Assembly (NCBI GenBank): GCA_022402445.1
Contig: JAKRSF010000008.1
Location: 186,001-250,000 of the forward strand
Length of the DNA: 64,000 bases
Source of the DNA: Cyanobacteriota bacterium
GTDB lineage: Bacteria; Cyanobacteriota; Cyanobacteriia; CACIAM-69d
Reading direction: 5' to 3'
Position numbers and translations under genes: made by a program. Below the pieces are notes generated by a model, which had not been told where the DNA came from, did no database searches, and worked only from the letters and a program-made list of their open reading frames with translations. Each line of letters begins with the position of its first letter. The stretch's first letter is position 1. Of the stretch, positions 33,455-42,062 are shown piece after piece.

Positions 33455-35698
33455 CTAGACCAGGCGATAGCTCACCTCAAAGGCCGCCCACTCTTCCACC
33501 TGGAAACCGTAGGTATCATTGGGTAGGGTGAAGGGCTTAGTTTTAGCTTGGCTGAGGCGATGCAAATCCTGCCAGAGGGCGCGGCTGACGGCCAAGGGAT
33601 CCGCGATCCCGGCCACCGCAACCCCAAGATTCTGCTCCCGGCGGCTAGCGTCCAACTGCTCCTGGAGGCGATCGCAAGGGGCCGCCGTGCAAATGACATA
33701 GGTCTGAATCAAATCCGGTCCATTGGCAGGAATCCAGCCCCCCCCACCGGCCAGCAGCTCGCTCCCCCCAGGGGCCACCTGGAACGGCTCAGGGGTATAG
33801 AACGCAAAGCCATTGCCCCGGCCATTGAACCCGATCAGCGCCGCCCAGATTGGCCGATCGCCCCCATTGTCAATGCGATATTGCACGGGCTTTCCGGCGG
33901 CGAGGCGGATCGTTGTGAGGGAACTTTGGCCCTTGCTGCTGCTGACGGCAACGGTGGGGGGCGCATCGGCGCGCAGATTGGGCCGGGGGGCGGTGCGGCT
34001 CCCTAGGGCAATGGCGGGGCGGCTGGCGAGGCGATCGCCCCCTTCGAGGGTGACGCGCACGGGCAATTGCGAAGATCCTTGGTTTTCAATTAACCGCAGA
34101 TGCTTCTGGGCTAGGTGAGATTCCAGGGCGGGGATCAGGCGCTGCACGGCCGGTTTGACCGCTTCACCGGGATCGCCCAGGGTGTGGGTCAGCACCTCGC
34201 CCCCGAGGCTCAGGAGGCCGTAGCGATCGCCCAGGGCCGGATCGTCAGATTTTGTGAGGCGGGTGAACCAAACATCCGGGAGGCGATCGCCGGGATTGAT
34301 GGGCGTGATGCGGGCGTGGGCAGACAGGGCGCTGATGGCGTCAATGCGTTCAATGCGCTCCAGGGCCGGATCGAGGGCCACGGCCAGATCCGTTTGTTTG
34401 GGCAAAATGCGCACCCATTCCTGCACGGCGGTGCCGGGGGCGATCGCGGCGGTGGCGCTGGTGGGGCGGGCGAGGATCTGCCAACCCTGACGATCGCGGC
34501 CCTGTAGGAAAAGCGGAGCGGCGGCGATCGCGGCATCCGTGGGCGGGGCGGCGGGGAGCGCTTGATAGACACTTTGGGCCGCCGCCGCTTCAAAAACCGC
34601 CGCCGGCAGTCCCCCAAGCCGCAGCAGGGCTCCGTCGCCGTCCAGTTGACCGATGAAGCCGTCCGCCGGGGCGATCGCGAGGTCGGGGCGATCGCGCAAT
34701 GTGGCATCCCCCAACAGAAATGCACCGCCATTTTTCGAGGGCCGGAGGGACTTGGCGCTGAGGGCCTGGGGCGTTTGGGGGCCACCGATCCAGGTTTCCA
34801 CCGTGCGGTGGCTCTGGGCGAGATCAATCCATTGGGCCGTCGCCGGGGTCGATTGCCACAGGTGCTGGACGAGCGATCGCGTGAACGCCCCCGCCCATCC
34901 GGCGGCCCAGTGCAGCTCCAGGGCCGGGGTCATCGGAGCGCTCGCCCGCATCAGCAGGCCACCAAATCCCGCCAGGGCCAGATCCATATCCCCCTCGACG
35001 CCATTGGCTCCGCTGCGATCGAGGGCCTGCCACTGCTCCAACGTACTGGCACTGAGGCGACCGGCGGTTTGGCCGGGGCGCGATCGCACCCGCAGCACCC
35101 CATTATTCATCGCCCCCTGGAGCGGCCCCCCCAGATCCCCATCGCTGGCATCAATCGTGATCGCCACCTGCTGGGTCGGCAAGCCCTGGCAGCGCTTGAG
35201 CAGCAGCACCTCCGGCAGATCGCCGCCACTGGCCCCATCGGCGGGCACCAGCACCCGCACCCGCTGGCCGGGGGCATCCCCCATCGGCGGCACCAGGGCC
35301 TGACCGCCATAGCCGCTGAAATGGAGAATAAACAGATCCTCCGGGCCAAAGCCCGCCGTCACCGCCGCGATCGCCCCATCAATGGCGCGACCGGTGGCCT
35401 GGTCATCCAGCAGCACCGCGATCGCCCCCGGATCAAAGCCAAACCGGCTGATCAATAGATCCCGTTGCAGGGCCACATCCGCCGCGCAGCCCCCCAGGGC
35501 CGGCCAGGGTAAATCACGGCCCCCCACCGCAGGCCCGTAGCGATTGATGCCCACCAGCACCGCCGCCCGCCGCCGCACCGGAGCCGCCAGCAGCGCCCCA
35601 TAGCGATCGCCCCACCGCTGACCCGCCCCAAACCCGAGGGCAAGGCCCGCCGCCGTCATCGTCGTCCGTCGTAGAAAATCGCGCCGCGTGAATGCCAT
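33455..35698 (-). CDS. Tat-exported pseudo-orthocaspase with DUF4384-like C-terminus
   Basis: 747 residues from the ATG at 35698. A twin-arginine signal (FTRRDFLRRTTMTAAGLALGFGAG) predicts folded export. Residues 42-200 have the C14/p20 caspase fold (RRAAVLVGINRYGP, LFILHFSGYGGQ, VAITIDASDGD). In active orthocaspases these read HYSGHGxQ and DACHSG. Here the catalytic His is Tyr130 and the catalytic Cys is Ser185, so the dyad is Tyr-Ser and proteolysis is not expected. Tyr/Ser pseudo-orthocaspases are known from cyanobacteria. The C-terminal 300 residues contain a DUF4384-like beta domain (GKPVQYRIDNGGDRPIWAALIGFNGRGNGFAFYTPE). Convergent with the MNT remnant. Likely a binding or scaffold protein in the periplasm. 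Confidence 0.88.
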   Translation of the reverse strand: MAFTRRDFLRRTTMTAAGLALGFGAGQRWGDRYGALLAAPVRRRAAVLVGINRYGPAVGGRDLPWPALGGCAADVALQRDLLISRFGFDPGAIAVLLDDQATGRAIDGAIAAVTAGFGPEDLFILHFSGYGGQALVPPMGDAPGQRVRVLVPADGASGGDLPEVLLLKRCQGLPTQQVAITIDASDGDLGGPLQGAMNNGVLRVRSRPGQTAGRLSASTLEQWQALDRSGANGVEGDMDLALAGFGGLLMRASAPMTPALELHWAAGWAGAFTRSLVQHLWQSTPATAQWIDLAQSHRTVETWIGGPQTPQALSAKSLRPSKNGGAFLLGDATLRDRPDLAIAPADGFIGQLDGDGALLRLGGLPAAVFEAAAAQSVYQALPAAPPTDAAIAAAPLFLQGRDRQGWQILARPTSATAAIAPGTAVQEWVRILPKQTDLAVALDPALERIERIDAISALSAHARITPINPGDRLPDVWFTRLTKSDDPALGDRYGLLSLGGEVLTHTLGDPGEAVKPAVQRLIPALESHLAQKHLRLIENQGSSQLPVRVTLEGGDRLASRPAIALGSRTAPRPNLRADAPPTVAVSSSKGQSSLTTIRLAAGKPVQYRIDNGGDRPIWAALIGFNGRGNGFAFYTPEPFQVAPGGSELLAGGGGWIPANGPDLIQTYVICTAAPCDRLQEQLDASRREQNLGVAVAGIADPLAVSRALWQDLHRLSQAKTKPFTLPNDTYGFQVEEWAAFEVSYRLV

Positions 35699-35825
35699 GC
35701 TCAAATGCCCTACTCCAGGGGTGCGCTGAACGGTCGCGCCCGTTGGGCCATCGGTGCCGTTGCCAATCTCTATCCTATCGGTCCATCGGGGCGTTCCTGC
35801 GGCGGATTCATTCCCCCGCCCCAGA

Positions 35826-36869
35826 TCAATCCCGGAACAGCACCCCCGGCGATCGCAGGGCGGCCCAGTCGGCGCAGTCGGTGCAAAATAAAACCGTCCG
35901 CAGTTCCGCCATCAGCGCTTCAATCTCGAAGGCGAGGGCGTCCTCCGAGTCGTGGGCCGCCTGCAAAAACGGCAGCGCTAACCCAACTAAATCCGCCCCC
36001 AGGGCGATCGCCTTCGCCGCCTCTAGGCCATTGCGGATGCCACCGGAGGCGATCAGGGGCACCTTCGGCAGATTTTTGCGGATGTCCACCAGGGCCGCCG
36101 CCGTCGGGATGCCCCATTCTCCAAAGGTTTGGCCGAGCCGCCGCTGCATGGGATCCGTAGCCCGCACGCTTTCCACCTTGGCCCAGGAGGTGCCCCCGGC
36201 CCCGGCCACGTCGATCGCCGTGACGCCCACATCCCAGAGGCGCTGGGCGATCGCGGCGGAGATGCCGTTGCCCACTTCCTTGGCGATGACGGGCACGGGT
36301 AGGCGATCGCACAGGGCTTCGATTTTGGGCAGCAGGCCGCTAAAGTCGCGATCGCCGCGCGTTTGGACCGCTTCCTGGAGGGGGTTGAGGTGGAGGATCA
36401 GGCCATCCGCCTCCAGTTGATCCACCGCCCGCTGGGCCTGGTCGAGGCCGTAGCCATAGTTCAACTGCACGGCCCCCAGATTCGCCAGCAGAAGGGCATC
36501 GGGGGCGACTCGCCGCAGGGTGAAAGAGTCGGCGACGGTGGGCTGTTCGATGGCGACCCGCTGGGATCCGACCCCCATGGCGAGGCCGTAGTGTTGGGCG
36601 GCGGCGGCGAGGCGTTCGTTGAGCTGTCGCGCCAGGTCGGTGCCGCCGGTCATCGATGAGATCAGCAGCGGGGCTCGCAAGGGTTTATCTAGAAACGTGG
36701 TGCCGAGTTCGAGGTGATCGAGGGCGCGATCGGGGAGGGCGCAGTGGCGGAAGTGGTAGTGCTCTAGGCCGGTGGTCTGCCGCCGAAAGGTGACGTCGTC
36801 TTCGAGGCAGGCGCGCAGGTGGTCGGCTTTGCGGCTTTGGGTGGGGTGGCTGTCGCGATCGCGGGTCAT
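35826..36869 (-). CDS. fni: Type 2 isopentenyl-diphosphate isomerase
   Basis: 347 residues, FMN/NADPH-dependent isomerase interconverting IPP and DMAPP in isoprenoid synthesis; the form used by cyanobacteria. Motifs: [14 protein letters not shown] at the N-terminus, [100 protein letters not shown] and [27 protein letters not shown]. All are normal. ATG at 36869 ([11 protein letters not shown]). The upstream region and first five codons are copied at 37993-38100. Confidence 0.96.
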   Translation of the reverse strand: MTRDRDSHPTQSRKADHLRACLEDDVTFRRQTTGLEHYHFRHCALPDRALDHLELGTTFLDKPLRAPLLISSMTGGTDLARQLNERLAAAAQHYGLAMGVGSQRVAIEQPTVADSFTLRRVAPDALLLANLGAVQLNYGYGLDQAQRAVDQLEADGLILHLNPLQEAVQTRGDRDFSGLLPKIEALCDRLPVPVIAKEVGNGISAAIAQRLWDVGVTAIDVAGAGGTSWAKVESVRATDPMQRRLGQTFGEWGIPTAAALVDIRKNLPKVPLIASGGIRNGLEAAKAIALGADLVGLALPFLQAAHDSEDALAFEIEALMAELRTVLFCTDCADWAALRSPGVLFRD

Positions 36870-36960
36870 GGGTGAGGCTGCTGCGGGGAATTTTGCTAGA
36901 TTACCGCGATCGTTGTCTTGGACGGGGTTCTTGGGGGGAGGCGCGATCGATGCGATCAGG
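36855..36960. repeat. Direct repeat copy 1 (fni 5' end and upstream region)
   Basis: Starts inside fni codon 5, includes its ATG and about 90 bases upstream. The first 63 bases are identical to 37993-38055, and the rest is nearly identical with a few substitutions and small indels. Confidence 0.9.
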
Positions 36961-37223
36961 AGTAGAGCTTCATGAACTTGGCCGCCGCCCTATCCTGATT
37001 CGGCTGCGGGATCAGCATCTATCGCAGCCCCTGTCCTAGGCTGTTCCCGGTTGCGGTCTGCTGCCAACCTTGCGATAACTGGAAAGGGATACTGTTCCGC
37101 AGGTACAGGTTGGCTGACTAAAATCGCCAAATGGGAAAAACCATGCGTTAGAACATCTCACCCAGGAAAATTATCCCGCAAGGGTGTGCGCCCTCCTCAA
37201 ACCACAGCCAAAAAATAAACGCC

Positions 37224-37922
37224 ATGCAATGTAACCTCTGCGGCAGTGAAGAATTTACGGATATGAATTCACGGAAGAACGTCAAATGCACGGGCTGTGG
37301 ATCGCTAGAAAGAACGCGACTTCTATGGATGTACCTTCAAAATCTGCCTTTAAAAAAAGATGCCAAGGTGTTGCATATAGCACCAGAAAAGGGAATTTAT
37401 ATTGCATTTTCAAAGCGCATAGAAAACGGAAATTATATTGCCGCAGATCTAGATCCAAAACGATATCTATTTGCAGATTCGTGTGTCCATATTGATCTAT
37501 GTAATCTGGATGATTGGCCGTCCTGTGAATATGATCTGATCCTGCACTCCCACGTGTTAGAGCACACTCCTTGCAATATTGCCTATACCCTCTTTCATCT
37601 ACATCGAATGCTGAAGGAGGACGGTCGTCATATTTGTATCATTCCATTCATGGCTGGAAAATATGATGAATGCTTTCAAGATTTAAGTGGTGAGGAGCGT
37701 CAAAAACGATTTGGACAATACGACCATGTTCGTAAATTTGGCAAGAAAGATATCCCTTCTCACTTGGGTTCTATTATTAATATGCCATCTGTCTTTGACG
37801 CAACTCAGGATTTTGATGCGCATGTTCTGCAAGAGGCTAATATTCCCGAAAATCACTGGACAGGATTTCATATGGGAACAGTTTTAAATTTTTCAAAAAA
37901 TGATCTAAGACTCAAGAACTAA
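37224..37922 (+). CDS. Class I SAM-dependent methyltransferase with N-terminal zinc ribbon
   Basis: 232 residues. It opens with a four-cysteine knuckle (MQCNLCGSEEF ... VKCTGCGSLERTRLLWMYL), then a Rossmann methyltransferase. Motif I is degenerate (VLHIAPEKGI in place of the usual glycine-rich loop), the acidic ribose-binding stretch is IAADLDPKRYLFADSCVHIDLCNL, and motif IV reads YDLILHSHVLEHTP. Such proteins occur in surface-polysaccharide and glycolipid loci. AT-rich with no HIP1, and bracketed by the 106-bp direct repeats, so it appears to be an inserted cargo gene. Substrate unknown. ATG at 37224. Confidence 0.88.
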   Translation: MQCNLCGSEEFTDMNSRKNVKCTGCGSLERTRLLWMYLQNLPLKKDAKVLHIAPEKGIYIAFSKRIENGNYIAADLDPKRYLFADSCVHIDLCNLDDWPSCEYDLILHSHVLEHTPCNIAYTLFHLHRMLKEDGRHICIIPFMAGKYDECFQDLSGEERQKRFGQYDHVRKFGKKDIPSHLGSIINMPSVFDATQDFDAHVLQEANIPENHWTGFHMGTVLNFSKNDLRLKN

Positions 37923-37992
37923 AATTGCTTCCAAATTTCCGCGATCGCGTCCCCTAGCAAATATAGATCGGCAATGGTCATACGGGAACGGT

Positions 37993-38100
37993 GCGATCGC
38001 GGGTCATGGGTGAGGCTGCTGCGGGGAATTTTGCTAGATTACCGCGATCGTTGTCCTGGACGGGTTTTCTTGGGGGGCCGCCGCGATCGTAGCGAGCAGG
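37993..38100. repeat. Direct repeat copy 2 (orphan copy of fni 5' end)
   Basis: Same orientation as copy 1. On the minus strand it still reads ATG ACC CGC GAT CGC (MTRDR, the first five fni codons), then diverges and stops after four more codons. It marks the far side of the methyltransferase island. Confidence 0.9.
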
Positions 38101-38173
38101 CAATATTGGGGCCAACCTGTAGCCTGATAAGATGACTAGGATAGGTAGGTAAGGATACGTCAACCCACCTAGC

Positions 38174-39532
38174 ATGACCTTCAGTAAGGAAGAGTCGTTG
38201 AAGAAAAGAATCATGACGAATAACTTATTCCAGGGCTCAGCATCATACAAGGTTATCTGCCCTGCTTATGAGCCAAGTATTAATGGAGAAGAGTTGACAA
38301 TTGATCAAGAAGATCTAAAACATGATCCTGACCGAAAAGTCAAAGAGTCCCTACTGAAAGTCAAACTTCTTGAAGGACAGGATCGTGAGTTTATTCTGGA
38401 ACTTGAGACTCGTTTCCTTGACTCTGACATTACATCAGCAAAAAAATGGTTTATGGATTATAAAGAATGGATATTCTCTTGCATTGTTTTGCAAACATTT
38501 TCGACATTAAAAGCTGATCGACCTGCAACTGTCTCGCCATTAGATCATGACTTGACTGGTTTTTCTAATCATGTAAGTGGAACGACAGATGGTTCAGTTC
38601 TCCAAACTTGGAGCAGAGGACCATTGTCACAAAAACTTGGTGATCTTTCGTTCCTACAGGCAAGCCAGTTTACGACAATCGATACAGGAATGAAAGCTCT
38701 TTGCAAAGAATATAATTTTTGTCTTCAGTGCGAAGACCCGATTGCTCGCTATATGCTGCTTTACAATCTCCTGCTTCAAATAAATTCGTATGGAAAGAAA
38801 GAAGAAGAAACAAAAGATGAACAGCCTGAGGTTGATGAATTAATCGAGAAAATCGTTCAAGACATCCCTGACAAAAAATTATCAACAGTAAAGAAAACTC
38901 ATCGACCAAAACTAAACAAGCGTAAGAGAGTCTGTGCCGGAAAAATTGAAACAATCTACACTTGTTTAAGAAATGAAATCGGACACAAAAGATCATATCG
39001 CATCTTAAAGGAGTGCAGTCATAAACCTATAGAGTTAAATTCCGAACAGACGAAGCAAGATATCGAAAAGTATGTTGATTCACTATCAAGAATAGTACGA
39101 CTCGCTATCCTATTCCCAGAAAAATATATCGACCGTAGTTATGCTGTTTGCCAAGCCCTCCTCAAGGAGGGCTGGACGATCACCGATGATCCGCTATATA
39201 TTTTGGTCGATGATGTTCGCCTCAGCATTGACTCGGGATCTGAGCGTATTCTAGGAGCAAGCAAGTCAGGTCAAACCATCGCGGTTGAAATAAAATCTTT
39301 CCCGAGTAACTCCGATCTATCTGCTTATCATCTGGCCCTAGGACAGTTCCTGAACTATCGCTTGGCTCTGAAACGTACCAACCCTGAACGTATCCTATAT
39401 CTCGCGATTTCCCAGGATATTTATCAAGAATTTTTTATTAAGACATTCATCCAAGATTCTCTGGCGGAATACAGCATCAAGCTAATCATCATTGATTTAG
39501 ATAACCAGGAGATTGTGCTGTGGAAAGAATGA
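38174..39532 (+). CDS. HEPN-like/XisH fusion protein
   Basis: 452 residues. Residues 1-310 are an unusual extension, largely helical and charged after about residue 180. It contains IYTCLRNEIGHKRSYRIL with R266 and H271 in the RX4H arrangement (RN...H) of HEPN ribonucleases, preceded by a helix ARYMLLYNLLLQI and followed by IVRLAILF, as in large HEPN domains. Residues 316-452 are a complete XisH domain: YAVCQALLKEGWTITDDPLYI, SIDSGSERILGASKSGQTIAVEIKSFPS with E372 and K374 as the ExK of a PD-(D/E)xK nuclease fold, and QFLNYRLALKRTNPERILYLAIS. A XisI gene overlaps the stop codon. The ATG at 38213 (MTNNLF) is an alternative start. AT-rich N-terminal part, no HIP1. The HEPN call is from one motif and context. 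Confidence 0.75.
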   Translation: MTFSKEESLKKRIMTNNLFQGSASYKVICPAYEPSINGEELTIDQEDLKHDPDRKVKESLLKVKLLEGQDREFILELETRFLDSDITSAKKWFMDYKEWIFSCIVLQTFSTLKADRPATVSPLDHDLTGFSNHVSGTTDGSVLQTWSRGPLSQKLGDLSFLQASQFTTIDTGMKALCKEYNFCLQCEDPIARYMLLYNLLLQINSYGKKEEETKDEQPEVDELIEKIVQDIPDKKLSTVKKTHRPKLNKRKRVCAGKIETIYTCLRNEIGHKRSYRILKECSHKPIELNSEQTKQDIEKYVDSLSRIVRLAILFPEKYIDRSYAVCQALLKEGWTITDDPLYILVDDVRLSIDSGSERILGASKSGQTIAVEIKSFPSNSDLSAYHLALGQFLNYRLALKRTNPERILYLAISQDIYQEFFIKTFIQDSLAEYSIKLIIIDLDNQEIVLWKE

Positions 39533-39852
39533 ACTATCGCGAAATCATCCAGGATGTGATGAAACGGCATGACATCAAAGGACTCAGCCGAGGTGAAACT
39601 GACCTGCAACTGATTTTTGATACGGAGCGCGATCGCTACCAACTGTTACATATTGGCTGGGATGGTTCCAAGCGCGTTTTTGGTTGCATTATTTACATCA
39701 CGATCCAGAGCGGCAAAATTTGGATTGAACGGGACGGCACCGAACTCGGCATCGCCACAGAATTACTTGCCCTCGGTGTACCCAAAAGCGATATTGTTCT
39801 GGGTTTTCAGTCACCCTATCGTCGCCGCATGACCGACTTCGCTGCTGGATAA
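39529..39852 (+). CDS. xisI: XisI-family protein (first pair)
   Basis: 107 residues, XisI fold: YREIIQDVMKRHD, DLQLIFDTERDRYQLLHIGWDGSKRVFGCIIYITIQSGKIWIERDGTELGIATELLALGVPKSDIVLGFQSPYRRRMTDFAAG. XisI was named for control of fdxN-element excision in Anabaena together with XisH, but XisH/XisI pairs occur in many cyanobacteria with no excision element, so that role should not be assumed. The ATG at 39529 overlaps the stop of the HEPN-XisH gene (ATGA), indicating coupled translation and a stoichiometric complex. A GTG at 39520 is also in frame. Confidence 0.9.
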   Translation: MNYREIIQDVMKRHDIKGLSRGETDLQLIFDTERDRYQLLHIGWDGSKRVFGCIIYITIQSGKIWIERDGTELGIATELLALGVPKSDIVLGFQSPYRRRMTDFAAG

Positions 39853-39940
39853 TCCCAACGACATGGATCACCCCCGATCTGCCCTGAGCCCCTCACCCAC
39901 CCGGCAAGACCCCCAGGGGCGATCGCCTAAAATAGGAACC

Positions 39941-40363
39941 ATGCCCGCCAAAGACCTCTACCACCCAACCGTCTGCAACGCCCTGCTCAAGGACGGCTGG
40001 ACAATCACCGACGATCCACTGATCCTCAAGCTTGGCATCAGATCCGTCTTCGTAGACCTAGGGGCCGAACGTGTCATTGCCGCAGAGCGGGGCTCTGAGA
40101 AAATCGCCATTGAAATCAAGAGTTTTCTCAGCCCTTCACCCATTCGCGATCTAGAAAACGCCTGGGGGCAATTTTTCATCTATTCCCGCGCCCTCGCCAA
40201 ACGAGACCCAGATCGAACCCTTTATCTCGCCATTACTCAAGAAACCTTTAGCAATATTTTTCAAGAGCCAATCGGTCAACTTTTGCTAGAAGAACCAGGA
40301 TTCCGATTAATGATTTTTGATCCTCAATTGGAGGCTATTGTTACATGGAAATCCTCAATCTAA
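39941..40363 (+). CDS. xisH: XisH-family protein (second, stand-alone)
   Basis: 140 residues of ordinary XisH length, starting MPAKDLYHPTVCNALLKDGWTITDDPL at the ATG at 39941. Putative nuclease residues are Asp39, Glu58 and Lys60 in VFVDLGAERVIAAERGSEKIAIEIKSF. The C-terminal half (GQFFIYSRALAKRDPDRTLYLAITQ) matches the XisH domain of the fusion protein at 38174-39532, but the two are well diverged. Next gene is its XisI partner, overlapping by 19 bases. Confidence 0.92.
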   Translation: MPAKDLYHPTVCNALLKDGWTITDDPLILKLGIRSVFVDLGAERVIAAERGSEKIAIEIKSFLSPSPIRDLENAWGQFFIYSRALAKRDPDRTLYLAITQETFSNIFQEPIGQLLLEEPGFRLMIFDPQLEAIVTWKSSI

Positions 40364-40704
40364 AGTCCCCAGCAATCCTCGATCAGTGGCGAACTTTTCT
40401 GGAACAGATTCTCAGGGCCTATGCGGAATTGCCCTATCGTTATGGGGAAATTTCAACCTATCTGGTCATCAGCCAAGATCGCAATCATTTTCTACTGATG
40501 CATGAGGGATGGGAAAGCCAGCACCGTATCCATGGATGCCTTGTCCATGCCGAAATCCGCAACCAAAAAGTCTGGATCCATTATGATGGTATCGAGGGCG
40601 GTATTACCGAAGAACTAGTGGAGCTTGGAATTCCAAAGGATCACATTGTGCTGGCATTTCATGCACCGGAAATTCGCCAGTACACGGGTTATGCCGTCTC
40701 CTAG
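40345..40704 (+). CDS. xisI: XisI-family protein (second pair)
   Basis: 119 residues: YAELPYRYGEISTYLVISQDRNHFLLMHEGWESQHRIHGCLVHAEIRNQKVWIHYDGIEGGITEELVELGIPKDHIVLAFHAPEIRQYTGYAV. Same fold and end motif as the first XisI, with low-to-moderate similarity, so the two pairs are not a recent tandem copy. ATG at 40345 lies inside the xisH 3' end. Confidence 0.92.
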   Translation: MEILNLKSPAILDQWRTFLEQILRAYAELPYRYGEISTYLVISQDRNHFLLMHEGWESQHRIHGCLVHAEIRNQKVWIHYDGIEGGITEELVELGIPKDHIVLAFHAPEIRQYTGYAVS

Positions 40705-40829
40705 GTTTGTCACGGCGTGATCGGCAGTAAATCCGCCAAAGACCAGACACACAATCGGGAAACGCGATCGCGGCCATCCCCAATCAGCCGTGGCAAGATG
40801 GTAGGCGCTCCCCTCGCGATCGCGCCGCC

Positions 40830-41948
40830 GTGAAGTTTCCCCCCTACGCCCCCCCGTTCTACCTCGCCAATGGCCTGGTGATGACCGCCTATGCTGCCTT
40901 CCGAGGGCTGCACATCTGGGAAGACTTGATGCACCTGCCCGCACCGCCCTACCGCGATCGCGTGTGGCGGGGGGAAAATGACGTGCCCATCCATAGCTGG
41001 TGCGCCCTGCCGCCGAACCCACGGGGCACGATCATCGCCACCTACGGCATTGTGGGCGAACTGGACAACCAATGGTTCCTCAAAATCCTGGGGCGCAAGG
41101 GCTACGGCGCGGGCTATGGGGTGATTTTGTTTGACTGGCGCGCCCATGGCAAAACGGCGGACCTGTCGCCCACGCTCACGTCGGATGGGCTGTTTGAGGG
41201 GCGCGATTTTGTGAGAATTGCCGCCGCCGCTAAGGAGTTAGGATATCCGGCCCCATTCTGGTTTGCGGGCTATTCCCTCGGGGGGCAGTTGGCCCTGTGG
41301 GGGATCGAGGCGGCGGATACGATCGCGGCTTGGGCACCGGAGTTGGGCGATCGCTTGGCCCCGGACGATATTGCGGGCGGTGCGGTGGTGTGCCCAAGTT
41401 TGGATTCGGAGCGATCGCTGCGGGAACTGGTGCAAACGCCCATGGGCCGGTACATCGAGCAGAAAATCACCCGCCAACTTCAGCACCTGGCGGAACGGCT
41501 CCATCGCAATTTCCCCAACGAGATCGATCCGGGCGCGATCGCGCGGGCCGACAGCATTTGGGGCTTTGATCGGGAATTGGTGATCGGGCGGCTCGGTTTC
41601 GAGAGCGTCGAAGCCTACTACAGCGCCAGCAGCGCCCTGCCCCTGATCCCACGGCTGCAACGGCCCACGCTGATTTTCTATGCCGCCGATGACCCCCTCT
41701 TCGCCCGCGCCCTGGTGGCCGAATTGCGCGACGCCAGTGCCCAAAACCCCAATATTGACCTGGTGCTGACCGATCGCGGCGGCCATGTGGGCTACATCAG
41801 CAGTGAGAAATGCCAGCGGCAGTCGGGCGATCGCGACCCCTGGTGGGCCTGGAACCGCACCTTGGAATGGTTCGATGCGATCGCCCCCGTCCAAGGCCAG
41901 CCACAGAAAAAATTCCAGGAAGATTCCACCGAAGCCGCGATCGCCTAG
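40830..41948 (+). CDS. Alpha/beta-hydrolase (YheT/COG0429-like)
   Basis: 372 residues. Conserved hydrolase order: strand and oxyanion region GTIIATYGIVGELDNQWFLK, VILFDWRAHGKT, nucleophile elbow FAGYSLGGQLALWG (Ser in GYSLGG), acid near LIFYAADDPLFARALV, and the histidine in LTDRGGHVGYIS. This resembles the COG0429 group of membrane-associated esterases of unknown substrate. GTG start at 40830. It follows the XisH/I genes with a 125-base gap and converges on ilvB. A HIP1 site ends the gene. Confidence 0.88.
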   Translation: MKFPPYAPPFYLANGLVMTAYAAFRGLHIWEDLMHLPAPPYRDRVWRGENDVPIHSWCALPPNPRGTIIATYGIVGELDNQWFLKILGRKGYGAGYGVILFDWRAHGKTADLSPTLTSDGLFEGRDFVRIAAAAKELGYPAPFWFAGYSLGGQLALWGIEAADTIAAWAPELGDRLAPDDIAGGAVVCPSLDSERSLRELVQTPMGRYIEQKITRQLQHLAERLHRNFPNEIDPGAIARADSIWGFDRELVIGRLGFESVEAYYSASSALPLIPRLQRPTLIFYAADDPLFARALVAELRDASAQNPNIDLVLTDRGGHVGYISSEKCQRQSGDRDPWWAWNRTLEWFDAIAPVQGQPQKKFQEDSTEAAIA

Positions 41949-41980
41949 ATCCACCCCTTGAAATCAGCCAAAAATTAAGA

Positions 41981-42000
41981 CAAGGGGCTTCAGCCCCTTG
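41981..42000. terminator. Palindromic hairpin between convergent genes
   Basis: CAAGGGGC-TTCA-GCCCCTTG, an 8-base stem with a 4-base loop, between the hydrolase gene and ilvB. It may be a terminator or a dispersed palindromic repeat; no T run. Confidence 0.6.
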
Positions 42001-42062
42001 CCTCCAGAATCGAGAACCGTCTTCTATCTAACGGTTCCAGCCGTCAAATCAGCCAGACAGCC

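Noticed and set aside
37978-38250. 90-codon minus-strand frame across repeat copy 2
   Set aside because: It only reads through the duplicated fni 5' end and upstream sequence; no independent support.
38174-40704. fdxN-type excision element suggested by the xisH/xisI names
   Set aside because: No recombinase (xisF-like) gene, no att-like repeats and no fdxN gene in the window.
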